From positions 1 to 40,757 of the forward strand of contig DAOTWP010000340.1 of assembly GCA_034435675.1 (NCBI GenBank): a stretch of 40,757 bases of DNA, given 5' to 3'. Numbering within the stretch: the stretch's first letter is position 1; each line of letters begins with the position of its first letter. The position numbers and the translations under genes are program-made. The stretch is from DAOTWP01 sp034435675. GTDB taxonomy: Bacteria; Chloroflexota; Anaerolineae; Aggregatilineales; Phototrophicaceae. The notes under the pieces are model-generated. The model saw only the letters and a program-made list of their open reading frames with translations, made no database searches and was not told the origin of the DNA. Of the stretch, positions 15,485-23,438 are shown piece after piece.

Positions 15485-16411
15485 ATGCCGAGTTTGCGCG
15501 CAAAGCTGTTCTACCTGAGTATGCAGGTCTTTTTCCAGCGTTTCATGCCGCCGGAAATGCCGCTGGAAACCTACCGCCGCGCTGCCAACCAGCCGCTGTT
15601 CGAGCCGCTGCCGCCCGGCATTCGCTGGCAGCCGCGCGAGGTCAACGGCATCCCCGGCGACTGGATCATCCCGCCGAATGCCCGTCCTGACGTGCTGCTG
15701 CTGTATCTGCACGGCGGCGGGTATGTGCTGCGTACGCCGCGTGTGCATCGTGTGCTGGTCGGGCGGCTGGCACAGGCGGCAGGCTGTGCGGCGTTCATCC
15801 CCGATTACCGCCTTGCGCCGGAGCATCCGTTCCCGGCGGCGCTGGATGATGTGCAGGCGGCGTATCGTGGGCTGCTGGCGACCTATGCCCCCGGCAAAAT
15901 CGTCATCGCCGGCGATTCGGCTGGCGGCGGGCTGACGGCGGCGCTGCTGCTGCGCCTGCGTGACACAGGCGATCCCCTGCCCGCGGCGGCGTGTCTGCTC
16001 TCCGCCCTGCTGGACTGCACCTTTTCCGACCCGGCGCAGCCCGCCCTGCAAGCAAGCGATCCATATCTGCGGCTGAGCGATCTGGCGATGATGGCGCGGC
16101 ACTATTGCGGCACGCACGACCCGCACGACGCGCTGATTTCGCCCGTGTTTGCCGATCTGCACGGGCTGCCGCCGCTGCTGGTCTATGCCGGGGAGCACGA
16201 GGTGCTGCGCAGTGATGCGGTGACATTTGCTGCCAGCGCCCGGCGCGACGGTGTGGACGTGACGCTGACAGTCTGGGCGGGCATGGTGCACGCTTTCCCG
16301 CTGTTTGCCGGGTTCGTGCCGGAAGGCAAGCGCGCGGTGGAGCAGATTGGGCTGTTCTTCCGCCGCTATGTAGGCGAACATCTGGCAGGCGTGCCCACCC
16401 CGCCGCTGTAG
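15485..16411 (+). CDS. Alpha/beta hydrolase, hormone-sensitive lipase type
   Basis: A 308-residue cytoplasmic carboxylesterase or lipase. It carries the oxyanion-hole motif HGGGY (residues 76-80), the PDYRLAPEHPFPAALDD stretch typical of the HSL family (type IV bacterial esterases), the nucleophile Ser145 in GDSAGGGL, a probable acid Glu239 in AGEHEVLRSDA and His269 in AGMVHAFP. Substrates of the family are short-chain acyl esters. The start at 15485 is preferred because GAGGAG lies 8 bases upstream; an earlier ATG at 15440 has no ribosome site. There is no signal peptide. It stands alone between repeats, so its pathway is not visible. Confidence 0.92.
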   Translation: MPSLRAKLFYLSMQVFFQRFMPPEMPLETYRRAANQPLFEPLPPGIRWQPREVNGIPGDWIIPPNARPDVLLLYLHGGGYVLRTPRVHRVLVGRLAQAAGCAAFIPDYRLAPEHPFPAALDDVQAAYRGLLATYAPGKIVIAGDSAGGGLTAALLLRLRDTGDPLPAAACLLSALLDCTFSDPAQPALQASDPYLRLSDLAMMARHYCGTHDPHDALISPVFADLHGLPPLLVYAGEHEVLRSDAVTFAASARRDGVDVTLTVWAGMVHAFPLFAGFVPEGKRAVEQIGLFFRRYVGEHLAGVPTPPL

Positions 16412-16572
16412 GGGCGTGTGGCGGCGCTGCGTGCCCGCCCGGTGTTACAGCCCGCCCCACCCCCGCCGCAAAATTTACGCCTTCGTTAACTTGCTTTTCA
16501 CTGCCGTTAAGGTTTCTGCGCTATCATGCCCCGCGATAACCCGATTACCCTGCTACCAGAGGCAAACCATTC

Positions 16573-17604
16573 ATGCAGGCATTACGCAAGATCAACGACC
16601 GCGATGCAGCCAATCTCGGCATTCTCTTCTCCGTGCTGGTCTGTGTCGCCATTGCCGCCCTCGGCGTGTGGCTGACGCGCTACGAACTGGCAGTCGCGCC
16701 GCCCGGTGACGGCTTCTTCTATGACTGGAAACTGGCAGAGCCGACGTTCTGGAGCCGGGCGACGATCTGGATTGGCTTTGTGGTGCATCAAATCCTGATC
16801 TGGTTCACGATCTGGTGGGCACAGGAACGCACCGACCGCACCTATGGCAGCGGCTTGCGCCCGGTCAACAAGCTCGCGCTGGGCATCAACGCCGCCTTCA
16901 TTGGGCTGCACTACCTGCAAACCGTGTTCTTCTACGACGCGATTGCGCAGGACATCCCCAGTTGGACGGCACAGTTCGCCGTGATTATGATGCTGTTCGT
17001 CATCATCGCCTTTGAGAACCGGCGGCGCGGCATCTTCTTCGGCAAAAAGCTGACCTTCCGGCAGGAATTTTATGACTGGATCAAGCGCTATCATGGCTAT
17101 GCCTTCAGCTTCGCCGTCATCTATACCTTCTGGTTTCACCCGATGGTTCCCACGCTCGGTCATCTGCTCGGCTTTGTGCATGTGATTCTGGTGATGGTGC
17201 AGGGGTCGCTGATGTTCACGCGGATGCACCTGAACCGCAAATGGATTTTCCTGCTGGAGATTCTGGTGCTGCCCCATGCGGCGCTGATCGCCATCGGGCA
17301 GGGCGGCGGGCTGGTGTATATGTTCGCGCTGGGCTTCATCACCATCTTCATCGTCACGCAGATGCACGGCTTGGGCTTGAAGCAGTGGCAGAAGCGCCTG
17401 TTTTACGCGGGTTTCATCGCCACGCTGCTGATCACCTATACGCTGATCCGCCAGCCGTTCCAGTTGAATGAGGTGATCCGCATTCCGGCGGTGGAATACG
17501 GCATGGTGTTCGTGATGTATGGCGGCTGGTGGCTCTACGCCCGTATCACGCGCCAGATTGGACCAACGCCGCAGCCGGTGCAGGCTGTCCCCGCCGGGGA
17601 TTAG
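16573..17604 (+). CDS. Polytopic membrane protein of unknown function, histidine-rich
   Basis: A 343-residue protein with about nine hydrophobic segments that I cannot assign to a known family. Many histidines lie at or near membrane boundaries: FVVHQILIW, GLHYLQTVF, KRYHGYAFSF, FWFHPMVPTLGH, GFVHVIL, RMHLNRKW, VLPHAAL and QMHGLGLKQW. This distribution resembles heme- or metal-binding membrane proteins, but there is no signature that proves it. The N-terminal helix is followed by an external loop about 35-65. The ATG at 16573 follows AGAGG at a rather long distance of about 11 bases. No operon partner is evident. Confidence 0.75.
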   Translation: MQALRKINDRDAANLGILFSVLVCVAIAALGVWLTRYELAVAPPGDGFFYDWKLAEPTFWSRATIWIGFVVHQILIWFTIWWAQERTDRTYGSGLRPVNKLALGINAAFIGLHYLQTVFFYDAIAQDIPSWTAQFAVIMMLFVIIAFENRRRGIFFGKKLTFRQEFYDWIKRYHGYAFSFAVIYTFWFHPMVPTLGHLLGFVHVILVMVQGSLMFTRMHLNRKWIFLLEILVLPHAALIAIGQGGGLVYMFALGFITIFIVTQMHGLGLKQWQKRLFYAGFIATLLITYTLIRQPFQLNEVIRIPAVEYGMVFVMYGGWWLYARITRQIGPTPQPVQAVPAGD

Positions 17605-17768
17605 CGCTGCACACACCCGTCCGCCCGCAAGGCGGACTGAACCGCGAAGGCGCAAAGGACGCAAAGGTACATTGTAGCGCGGCGTGGCTGCATCGACTTC
17701 GCGGTGGTCTTGCAGCCCGCTGGCGTTGCGCGGTTCGCCGGTGAAGGCGTAGGGCGTGGCGAAGCTGA
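17605..17768. repeat. Intergenic stretch with decayed interspersed repeat
   Basis: Around 17640-17670 the sequence reads ACCGCGAAGGCGCAAAGG and ACGCAAAGG, a motif of a widespread interspersed repeat in bacterial genomes; a weaker relative occurs near 29885-30030. The remaining part is GC-rich and borders the cut end of the HNH gene, which suggests that repeat-related rearrangement truncated it. Confidence 0.45.
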
Positions 17769-18005
17769 CTATGTAATCTTCCCGTTGGTGGGATCAAAAC
17801 CCGTCAGATCATGGCTTTTAACCCTGTTGCGGTTGTAGCAGGCGAAACAAAGATGGTCTGCGTCATCGCTGCCTTCATGTTTGATCGGAATAATGTGATC
17901 AGCATGGAAGGGCACTGTTCCACTGCTGACCGCCAGACGACAGTATTCGCAGCAGCCCCCGGCGCGCACACGGACAAAGCGCCGCTGTGCCGCAGACAGA
18001 CTCAT
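17769..18005 (-). pseudogene. HNH endonuclease, C-terminally truncated
   Basis: Only 78 residues remain. The core is intact: CEYC zinc knuckle, HADHIIPIKHEGSDDADHLCFACYNRN (the first His of HNH, the Asn region and the second Cys pair), followed by KSHDLTGFDPTNGKIT and a stop. Full-length relatives that I know continue for about 70-80 residues with a LFNPR..W..HF segment, which is missing. Downstream DNA is repeat-like, so the gene seems cut rather than naturally short; the small core could still be folded. The ATG overlaps the stop of the upstream small gene (ATGA), so the two are translated together as a pair. DNA cleavage activity is uncertain. Confidence 0.7.
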
Positions 18006-18259
18006 TCACCCGCCTTTTTGAGTTTCAGCTTCATCTTCGCCTTGAGCAGCAGCAGCATGTTTTCGATACGGGCAAAGTCCACCATTTCCTCATGCTCATG
18101 CGGCGTGAGTTCGCCCTCGCCGTTTTTATCGAGCAGCTCATGCGCGCGTGCTTGCAGGTCTATGGGCAGCTCGTAAACGATAATCTCCTGCGGCGTGGGA
18201 TTGGTTGCCAGAAAGCCGGTAATCTCCCCAAATACAGTCCGTGCTGGTACGTTTTGCAT
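18002..18259 (-). CDS. Small antitoxin-like protein coupled to the HNH gene
   Basis: An 85-residue protein beginning MQNVPARTVFGEITGFLATNPTPQEIIVY. It has a short N-terminal LATNPTPQEII motif and a helical, charged second half (ELPIDLQARAHELLDKNGEGELTPHEHEEMVDFARIENMLLLLKAKMKLKL). Such small proteins are frequently coded just before HNH endonucleases in Chloroflexota and Cyanobacteria, and the arrangement recalls an antitoxin-toxin pair; this is inference from context. The start at 18259 has GGAG 7 bases upstream on the minus strand; the frame runs on to 18421 but that part has no protein-like features. The stop overlaps the HNH start by four bases. Confidence 0.75.
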   Translation of the reverse strand: MQNVPARTVFGEITGFLATNPTPQEIIVYELPIDLQARAHELLDKNGEGELTPHEHEEMVDFARIENMLLLLKAKMKLKLKKAGE

Positions 18260-18486
18260 ACATGTTTCTCCGCTACCTGTCCATTCCCATTCTAGCATCA
18301 CTCCGGCGACGGATGTGCAGGTGTGGGCGCGGCACGCCAGCGCAGGCCGAATTCGAGGCAGACTGGTTGGTACACCCACCAGAACCGCTGCGATAATATT
18401 CACAAGCACTTCTGTGTCCAACTTTCGGGGGCACTACAGTTTGCAGCATTCAGCGCAGCCCGCGCATTTGATCCGCTGACAACAAA

Positions 18487-18521
18487 CAGCCCCCGCGACA
18501 CACACTGATGCGCAGGGGCTG
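18487..18521 (-). terminator. Terminator of the electron-transfer operon
   Basis: On the minus strand, about 97 bases after the NrfD stop codon, CAGCCCC and GGGGCTG arms (18521-18515 and 18493-18487), extended by GCGC pairs, form a GC-rich hairpin followed by TTTGTTGT. This is a fair intrinsic terminator for the operon that ends at 18618. Confidence 0.55.
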
Positions 18522-18617
18522 CCATGATGGATAAGACACATACTACGCTGTGCAGAACAATGCTGCAAACGCCCGCGACCTGCCCCGGTAAGCGGCACAT
18601 CGCGGTAGAACGCCGCT

Positions 18618-19919
18618 TCATGCCGGGCTGTCGTGCGCCAGTCCCGACTCATGCCCGGCTGCGGGTGCAGGGTCGGGCGTGTGGTCGTGTGCGTGCTCAT
18701 GCGCGTGCTCATGCCCGTGCTCCTCATCGGGGAACAGTGGCAAAAAGCGCAGCCCCGCCGTGAACATGAACAGCGCGTAGCCGAGCACCCCCAGCGCTAC
18801 GCCCCATTCAATCGGCGCAGGCACATAGGCGTTCACCGGGAACAACTCTGCCGCGCCGGGCGACCAGTCCAGCGGGACGATCAAACCCGAAAGCGTCACA
18901 TTCCAGCGGTTGACGATGATGCCACCGATGCCCAGCAGTGCCGCAAGGATCACCCACGAGTCGCGTTTGCGCAGACGCGGGGCAAGCAGAATGATCGCCG
19001 GGACCAGCGCGCCAAAGACCACCTCAATCAGCCAGAAGGTCGTGCCATAGGGCGTGCTGCGGTTGAGCAGGTCAGCCGACTCTGCCCGCGATGGCAGATG
19101 GCTGTAGTAAGTGGTCGCCGCAAAGTCCCAGATTTTCAGATACAGATACGCCAGTGTCATCAACCCGGCAAACGTGGCAACCTGCGCGCGCAATTTGCTG
19201 TCGATCTGCCGCTGGCGCACGAAATTCTCGTACAGAATCGTAAGCCCCAGCGTGAACGCCGCCCCGGCAGCCACCGCCGAGATGATGAACATCACCGGCA
19301 TAGACGGCTTGAACCACAGCGGGCGCGCCACCAGCACGCCGTAAGTCGCACCCAGCGACGACTGGTGCAGCAGCGACAAACCCAGCCCGACCACCGATAC
19401 CACCGGTGTCAGGCGGTGCAGCCAGTGCGCCAGCCGTTCGGCAAACGGAAAACGCAGGCGTACCGGATCAGATTGCAGGAAGATCGGCGCGAACTCGACA
19501 ATCAGCACTGTGGAATACAGAATCACGCACATGGTGATTTCCCACAGTACGGAATGCACATTCCAGAAGACCACCGGATGCCAGAAGCGTTCCGGGCGTC
19601 CGATGTCCATCAGCAGCGCCAGCATCGCGCTGGTATAACCCACCAGCCCGACAAACACAGAGATGCGTGCAATGCGCTCGAACGACTTCACACGGAAGAT
19701 ATAGGCGATGGTCGAGAGCGAAAACGCGCCCGCGCCCAGCGCAATTGCCGAAAGATCAACCGTGATCCACAAGCCCCAGGGCACATTGTTGCTCAGCGCC
19801 GTGATTTTCAGCCCGTTGATGAACACCAGCAAACCGGAAACCAGACCGATGACGATCAACAGCCCGATTGCCAGCCACCAGACAGGGCGAACCTGTAAAC
19901 GAGGTGCAGTGCTGATCAT
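18618..19919 (-). CDS. NrfD/PsrC-family quinone-interacting membrane protein with His-rich tail
   Basis: A 433-residue protein with about nine membrane helices, of the NrfD/PsrC polysulfide reductase family. It has the typical start PVWWLAIGLLIVIGLVSGLLVFINGLK, NNVPWGLWI, then GVGYTSAMLALLMDIGRPERFWHP and WEITMCVILYSTVLIVEF. NrfD proteins exchange electrons between quinones and an iron-sulfur partner, here the gene just upstream. Its ATG (19919) overlaps the stop of that gene (ATGA) and GGAGGG lies before it. The last 35 residues after the final helix are unusual: EEHGHEHAHEHAHDH followed by further His, Pro and Ala, giving about nine His within 20 residues, a possible metal site. It is the last gene of the operon. 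Confidence 0.9.
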   Translation of the reverse strand: MISTAPRLQVRPVWWLAIGLLIVIGLVSGLLVFINGLKITALSNNVPWGLWITVDLSAIALGAGAFSLSTIAYIFRVKSFERIARISVFVGLVGYTSAMLALLMDIGRPERFWHPVVFWNVHSVLWEITMCVILYSTVLIVEFAPIFLQSDPVRLRFPFAERLAHWLHRLTPVVSVVGLGLSLLHQSSLGATYGVLVARPLWFKPSMPVMFIISAVAAGAAFTLGLTILYENFVRQRQIDSKLRAQVATFAGLMTLAYLYLKIWDFAATTYYSHLPSRAESADLLNRSTPYGTTFWLIEVVFGALVPAIILLAPRLRKRDSWVILAALLGIGGIIVNRWNVTLSGLIVPLDWSPGAAELFPVNAYVPAPIEWGVALGVLGYALFMFTAGLRFLPLFPDEEHGHEHAHEHAHDHTPDPAPAAGHESGLAHDSPA

Positions 19920-20746
19920 AGCGCCATGCCCTCCGGTGGAATGTAGTAGACGTTCGGTTCTGTGCCCAGGTCTTCGCGCAGCCGGAAAACCGGATTCGTG
20001 GCAATCGCCCGCGACACCGGGCTTTCGGGGTCGTTGAGGTCGCCAAAAATGCGCGCCCCCACCGGGCACACATTCACACAGGCAGGTGTTGCCGCGCGAT
20101 CAATGCCGGGCACCAGCCCCAGCGGCAGTCCCCGGTCAATGCGGTGGACACAGAAGGTGCATTTTTCGACCACGCCGCGCGGGCGGCGTTCGACTTCCGC
20201 CGTGCCCCAGGTGGTCTGGTAAGGATTTTCGTCCTCGCGCACGCCCCAGTTGAAACTGCGCGCACCATACGGGCAGGCAACCTGGCAGTAACGGCAGCCG
20301 ATACACTTATCGTAGTCCATGATGACGATGCCGTCATCGCGCACATACGTTGCCCCTACCGGGCAAACGGCGGCGCAGGGGGCATCCTGGCAGTGCAGGC
20401 ACGGGCGCGTCATGTGGAACTCATTGCCGGTTTCCGTGCGTTCGAGCAAATGCACGTTCCAGCGCATATCGTCCGCCACATCGTTGACTGCCTGACAGGC
20501 GTAAACGCAGTAGTCGCAGCCGATACAGGTGTTAAGATTGATGACCATGCCCCAGCGATGCGGATGCGTGCTGGCAGCGTGTCCCGCAGCAGCTTCGCCC
20601 GCGACAATGCGTTCAATCTCACGTTCCTGATCCAGCAGTTGCATCAGGCGGTCAACATTGCTGAGCGCGGCAATCGTTGAAACGCCGACCCCCAGCCCGA
20701 CCATCATCCTGAAAAACTCGCGTCGTGAAATGAACTTCTCTTCCAT
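19916..20746 (-). CDS. Tat-exported protein with four [4Fe-4S] clusters (PsrB/HybA/NrfC type)
   Basis: A 276-residue electron-transfer subunit. The start has a twin-arginine motif SRREFFRMM before a hydrophobic stretch, so it is probably exported folded. Sixteen cysteines fall in four groups: CIGCDYCVYAC (74-84), CLHCQDAPCAAVC (116-128), CIGCRYCQVAC (148-158) and CTFC (196-199) plus CVNVC (223-227). This is the DmsB/PsrB/NrfC pattern that passes electrons between NrfD and a periplasmic partner. The ATG at 20746 has AGGTGA six bases upstream; a GTG at 20755 is in frame. Its start lies at the stop of the octaheme gene and its stop overlaps the NrfD start, so three genes are tightly coupled. With no molybdoenzyme in the operon, the multiheme cytochromes are the probable partners. 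Confidence 0.93.
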   Translation of the reverse strand: MEEKFISRREFFRMMVGLGVGVSTIAALSNVDRLMQLLDQEREIERIVAGEAAAGHAASTHPHRWGMVINLNTCIGCDYCVYACQAVNDVADDMRWNVHLLERTETGNEFHMTRPCLHCQDAPCAAVCPVGATYVRDDGIVIMDYDKCIGCRYCQVACPYGARSFNWGVREDENPYQTTWGTAEVERRPRGVVEKCTFCVHRIDRGLPLGLVPGIDRAATPACVNVCPVGARIFGDLNDPESPVSRAIATNPVFRLREDLGTEPNVYYIPPEGMAL

Positions 20747-20751
20747 AACGT

Positions 20752-21663
20752 TCACCTGCCATTTCGCCGCAAACGGACAAAGCCCACGCCGCCCATCACG
20801 ACCACCACCCCAACCAGCAGCAGCCCTTGCAGGGAATAGATCGCTGCCTGATTGACGTTTTGTGCCTGAATGGTGCGGATTTCCGTCTCCAGCTCGCGGA
20901 TGCGCAGTTCTGCCTCCATCATATCCGGCAGCGCGGTTGCCTCTGCCACCAGCGCCGTATCCTCAACCAACTGCGCGTGGCAGTCCACACAGGCGGCAGT
21001 TTCCACAAAGCTGTCGTGCCCGGTGGGCAGCAGATTGCCGGTGAGGATATGTTCGGATTCATCAATGTTGCGATACCAGTGGCAGTCGGTGCAGACCTGC
21101 TCCACATGGGTGATATGGGCATAATCGTTCCGGGCTTCGTCATGGCAGTTGATGCACAGCGCTTCGACGGTTTCAAAGCGGATGTGCTGGTCATGCGGGG
21201 TGTGGCAGGCAGTGCAGGCAAGCTGCTGCTCACCGTGCGCGCTCATCTGCCACTCGCCAAACGTGGTGGTGTGGCAGGTAGCACAAACCTCGACACCGGG
21301 ATCCACAAGTACGGGTTCAGGCGGGTGATTGGCGGGTGTCTCGCCGTGACAGGCAGCGCAGGACACCCCCGGTTGATCGAACTGTCCACTGAAAGGCACA
21401 AAACCCGTCGTGTGACAGGCAAGGCACTCCGGGTTTTCGCCCTGTGTCTGCCACGCAGACTGAAAATTCTCGTCATGGTATGCCTGCGCATGGATGCTGG
21501 TCTGCCATGTAGCGACCACATCAATGTGACACTCGGCGCAATCAGGGGAAGGTTCGGGGGCAGGAGTAGCCTCCTGAGCAGATACAGCCGCCGCCAGCCA
21601 GACCAGCCCGATAACCATTCCAACAATGGCAGTCGTCAGCAGCTTCTTGAGAACGGTGTACAT
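20752..21663 (-). CDS. Membrane-anchored octaheme cytochrome c
   Basis: A 303-residue exported cytochrome. It has a signal peptide of about 29 residues (ending AAAVSAQ), eight CXXCH heme motifs (first Cys at 42, 80, 102, 127, 150, 170, 191 and 225), a coiled coil about 245-270 (EAELRIRELETEIRTIQAQN) and a C-terminal membrane helix about 275-295 followed by RLRRNGR. The histidine pattern between motifs (HAQAYHDENF, SAHGEQQ, HITHVEQV) supports bis-His ligation. The family looks like the cytochrome c554/NrfH-related multiheme group. The protein would sit outside the membrane, held at its C-terminus, and take electrons from or give electrons to the Fe-S protein and NrfD encoded next. The stop overlaps the start region of the Fe-S gene. 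Confidence 0.92.
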   Translation of the reverse strand: MYTVLKKLLTTAIVGMVIGLVWLAAAVSAQEATPAPEPSPDCAECHIDVVATWQTSIHAQAYHDENFQSAWQTQGENPECLACHTTGFVPFSGQFDQPGVSCAACHGETPANHPPEPVLVDPGVEVCATCHTTTFGEWQMSAHGEQQLACTACHTPHDQHIRFETVEALCINCHDEARNDYAHITHVEQVCTDCHWYRNIDESEHILTGNLLPTGHDSFVETAACVDCHAQLVEDTALVAEATALPDMMEAELRIRELETEIRTIQAQNVNQAAIYSLQGLLLVGVVVVMGGVGFVRLRRNGR

Positions 21664-21713
21664 CCTGTTTCCCTATCACGTCATCTAATGAGTCTCTCGG
21701 TACAGCGCAATGG

Positions 21714-21742
21714 ACTGCCCCACCAGCTTTCAGCGGGGCAGT
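21714..21742. promoter_or_regulatory. Intercistronic hairpin between rhodanese and octaheme genes
   Basis: ACTGCCCC (21714-21721) and GGGGCAGT (21735-21742) form an 8-bp stem, with an inner GCTGAAAGC fold. It lies in the 101-base gap inside the operon. No T-run follows on the minus strand, so partial termination or mRNA processing is more likely than full termination. Confidence 0.5.
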
Positions 21743-21764
21743 CGCCTGTTGTTTTGCTTGCTAC

Positions 21765-23402
21765 TTACTCATTCACCAGCGGCAGTTCGGCGGCGGTCCA
21801 GGCACCAACGCCGCCCGCCAGCACACGGACGTTCTCGTAACCCAGCATACGCAGCACGGTCATCGCAATAGAGCTGCGATGGGTCGGGTTATCGTAGATG
21901 ACGATGGGTGTGGTCGGGTCCTGCGGCCACTGATCGCGCAGGGTGAACAGATCCCGCAGCGAAATATGGATCGCGCCTTCAATGTGCCCTTCTGCCCACT
22001 CGCTGTCGGTACGCACATCAATCAGCACCGGCGGATTCTCGATCAGTTCCGTGCTCAGGTCAGCAGCGCGCACCGTGTAGTAACCGGCGGGGATGGCAGT
22101 CATATAGGCGTCAACAGCTTCGAACACGGCAGGATCAAATTCCGGTGCAGTGCCCACAGGCGCTTCGACAGCTTCCTGCGAAAGCGGCAGCCCTGCGCCG
22201 GTCCACGCATTCACACCACTCAGCATGCTGCGGACATTGCTGTAGCCGAGCAGGTTGAGCGCGGTCATTGCCAGCGCCGAGCGATGCCCGCTGCCGCAGT
22301 AGACCACGATTGCCTGATCGAGATTCGGCAGCATGTCGAGGTGCAGAGTCAGTTCGTTCAACGGGATATTGATGGCGCCTTCAATGAAGCCTTCGCCATA
22401 TTCGTCGGGTGTACGCACGTCCACCAGCAGCAGTTCAGCGCCGCTGTCCAGTTCCGCAGCCAGATCCGGCACGCGGATGGCGTTGAAGGTGTTGGGCAGC
22501 GCAGCAATGTAATCCGCCAGATAGGTTTCGAGGCTGAATTCCTCAACCACGGCTTCAGGCACACCAACCACCGGCAGTTCGGCGGCGACCCAGGCGTTCA
22601 TCCCACCCGACATGTTGCGGACATTGCTGTAACCCATCAGCCGCATCATGACGGTGGCAATTGAGCCACGCACACCACTGGCGCAGTAGATGACGATGTT
22701 GGCTTCCTTGTCGGCGGGCCATTCATCACGGCGGCTCATGAATTCGTTGATCCAGATATGCAGCGCGCCTTCGATATAGCCGTTGGAGTCCCATTCTTCC
22801 TGGCTGCGCACGTCAATCAGGATCGGGGGATTTTCGACCAGTTCTGTCGCCACATCTGCCGGGCGGACCAGACCGTAACCCTGCGGCAGGGTGCTGAGGT
22901 AGTTGTCCACTGCTGCGTAAACAGCAGGCTCAAATTCCGGCGCAGTGCCTGGTTCGGGCACAAACGCTTCGGTGGTGGTGGGCAGTTCTTCGGCTACCCA
23001 GCCATCATACCCACCGCGCAGAATCCGGGCGTTTTCGTAGCCAAGAATATTGAGCGAGGTCATCGCCAGCAGCGCGCGTGCGCCGCCTTTGCAGATGATG
23101 ATGATTTCGGCATCCAGATCAGGCAGCAGGTTCAGATTCTGCCCCAGCGTCCGGATCGGCACATTAAAGGATCCTTCAACGTGCCCCGCCTCATATTCTT
23201 CGACTTCGCGCACGTCCAGCAGAACGACCTCGCGCTCGGCAAGGATCGTCAGCAGGTCTTCCACACTCACGACGCCGTAACCCTGCGGCAGATTGGCGTT
23301 ATATTCTTCCAGGCGGGCGACCACTGCCTCGTCCTGGGCGACCACTACGAGTGCTGGCATCAGCAGCACTAGCAGCAGCATCAGGAAAGCGAATTTCTTC
23401 AT
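21765..23402 (-). CDS. Exported protein with four rhodanese domains, fourth lacks the active cysteine
   Basis: A 545-residue protein with a signal peptide of about 22 residues (MKKFAFLMLLLVLL, ending VVVAQ) and four tandem rhodanese domains, about 35-145, 165-280, 295-410 and 425-545. Each has LLDVR or LIDVR, then GHVEG or GYIEG, and an active loop: CKGGARA (Cys104), CASGVRG (Cys240), CGSGHRS (Cys369), but in the fourth DNPTHRS with Asp504 in place of Cys. Rhodaneses move sulfane sulfur between donors such as thiosulfate or polysulfide and acceptors; the fourth domain cannot form the persulfide and may be structural or binding. Linkers before each domain share AVYAAVDNYLSTLPQGYGLVR-like sequence, so domains came from internal duplication. 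Its place between two cytochrome genes suggests periplasmic sulfur handling tied to electron flow. Confidence 0.92.
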   Translation of the reverse strand: MKKFAFLMLLLVLLMPALVVVAQDEAVVARLEEYNANLPQGYGVVSVEDLLTILAEREVVLLDVREVEEYEAGHVEGSFNVPIRTLGQNLNLLPDLDAEIIIICKGGARALLAMTSLNILGYENARILRGGYDGWVAEELPTTTEAFVPEPGTAPEFEPAVYAAVDNYLSTLPQGYGLVRPADVATELVENPPILIDVRSQEEWDSNGYIEGALHIWINEFMSRRDEWPADKEANIVIYCASGVRGSIATVMMRLMGYSNVRNMSGGMNAWVAAELPVVGVPEAVVEEFSLETYLADYIAALPNTFNAIRVPDLAAELDSGAELLLVDVRTPDEYGEGFIEGAINIPLNELTLHLDMLPNLDQAIVVYCGSGHRSALAMTALNLLGYSNVRSMLSGVNAWTGAGLPLSQEAVEAPVGTAPEFDPAVFEAVDAYMTAIPAGYYTVRAADLSTELIENPPVLIDVRTDSEWAEGHIEGAIHISLRDLFTLRDQWPQDPTTPIVIYDNPTHRSSIAMTVLRMLGYENVRVLAGGVGAWTAAELPLVNE

Positions 23403-23438
23403 AAGATTAGCTCCTTGTGAAAGCTCACTCGTATTGCT

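Noticed and set aside
17605..17768. Continuation of the HNH gene in another frame
   Set aside because: I looked for a LFNPR or W..HF segment in the minus frames downstream of the stop and did not find one.
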